From contig JAIOZK010000010.1 of the NCBI GenBank assembly GCA_021740625.1, forward strand, positions 1 to 64,000: a stretch of DNA of 64,000 bases, in the 5' to 3' direction. The first letter of the stretch is position 1, and every line of letters starts with the position of its first letter. The notes beneath the pieces were generated by a model. It was not told the DNA's origin and searched no databases. It saw only the letters and a program-made list of their open reading frames with translations. This document shows, piece after piece, positions 63,977 through 64,000 of the stretch. The translations under genes were made by a program, and so were the position numbers. This stretch comes from Bacteroidales bacterium. Its GTDB lineage: Bacteria > Bacteroidota > Bacteroidia > Bacteroidales > JAIOZK01.

Positions 63977-64000
63977 TTTTCAACAAAAAAGATATTTTTT

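Overview
The window comes from a Bacteroidetes (Bacteroidota) chromosome, most likely an anaerobic member of the Bacteroidales/Marinilabiliales side of the phylum. The evidence is type IX secretion (T9SS) C-terminal sorting domains, promoters of the Bacteroidetes form (TTG/TTTG, about 19-20 bp, TAnnTTTG), A-rich translation starts without strong Shine-Dalgarno sites, a mraY with the extra segment common in this phylum, a glycine-lipid (GlsA/GlsB) gene pair, and anaerobic metabolism (pyruvate:ferredoxin oxidoreductase, methylmalonyl-CoA carboxyltransferase with a biotin carrier). No tRNA, rRNA, CRISPR array or intact insertion sequence was seen.

Layout. 1-3090: ribosomal operon rplM-rpsI-rpsB-tsf ending in a strong terminator. 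3121-4833: acyl-CoA synthetase with a palindrome beside its promoter. 4879-9240: accessory surface region with a giant T9SS adhesin-like protein, a small Cys-rich secreted protein and a (CT)20 microsatellite. 9240-25980 (minus strand): a class D beta-lactamase and yqeY, then an almost complete dcw cluster, read as mraZ-rsmH-ftsL-ftsI-murE-mraY-murD-ftsW-murG-murC-ftsQ-ftsA-ftsZ, headed by three 10-bp-phased MraZ boxes. murF and ddl are absent from it. 26208-31164: mazE-mazF, glsA-glsB, engB, then convergent biotin carrier and mmdA. 31165-35912: repeat-bearing intergenic DNA, yjbR, a DUF6132-like gene, a T9SS protein and mutS2. 35990-41236: GH2 beta-mannosidase, glycosylasparaginase, a stand-alone carbohydrate-binding-type module, a tiny coupled membrane ORF and an ABM-domain protein. 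41271-43640: hybrid histidine kinase. 43976-47573: wrecked type I restriction-modification locus (intact hsdM, nonsense-mutated KilA-N gene, hsdS 5' fragment fused out of frame to an hsdR 3' fragment). 47781-50735: GH92 alpha-mannosidase. 50999-55769: DHOD-like protein divergent from nifJ. 55845-63976: e(P4)-type phosphatase, sppA, GH73-type glucosaminidase, folK, deoxynucleoside kinase, an outer-membrane OmpA/TPR protein and a TrmH-family methyltransferase.

How the genes work together. The dcw cluster supplies peptidoglycan precursor synthesis, septal transpeptidation and Z-ring assembly, probably under MraZ autoregulation. GH92, GH2 beta-mannosidase and the glycosylasparaginase match three successive steps in taking apart high-mannose N-glycans (alpha-mannose trimming, core beta-mannose removal, GlcNAc-Asn cleavage); the GH92 C-terminal accessory module recurs as an independent secreted protein between them. 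PFOR and the methylmalonyl-CoA carboxyltransferase fit fermentation to acetate and propionate. The most unusual items are the (CT)20 tract, the deletion-fused restriction locus, the orphan accessory module with its coupled small ORF, and the hybrid kinase with an altered ATP-binding G2 box. I did not find a convincing wholly new multi-gene system. All calls come from reading the sequence; no database search was run.
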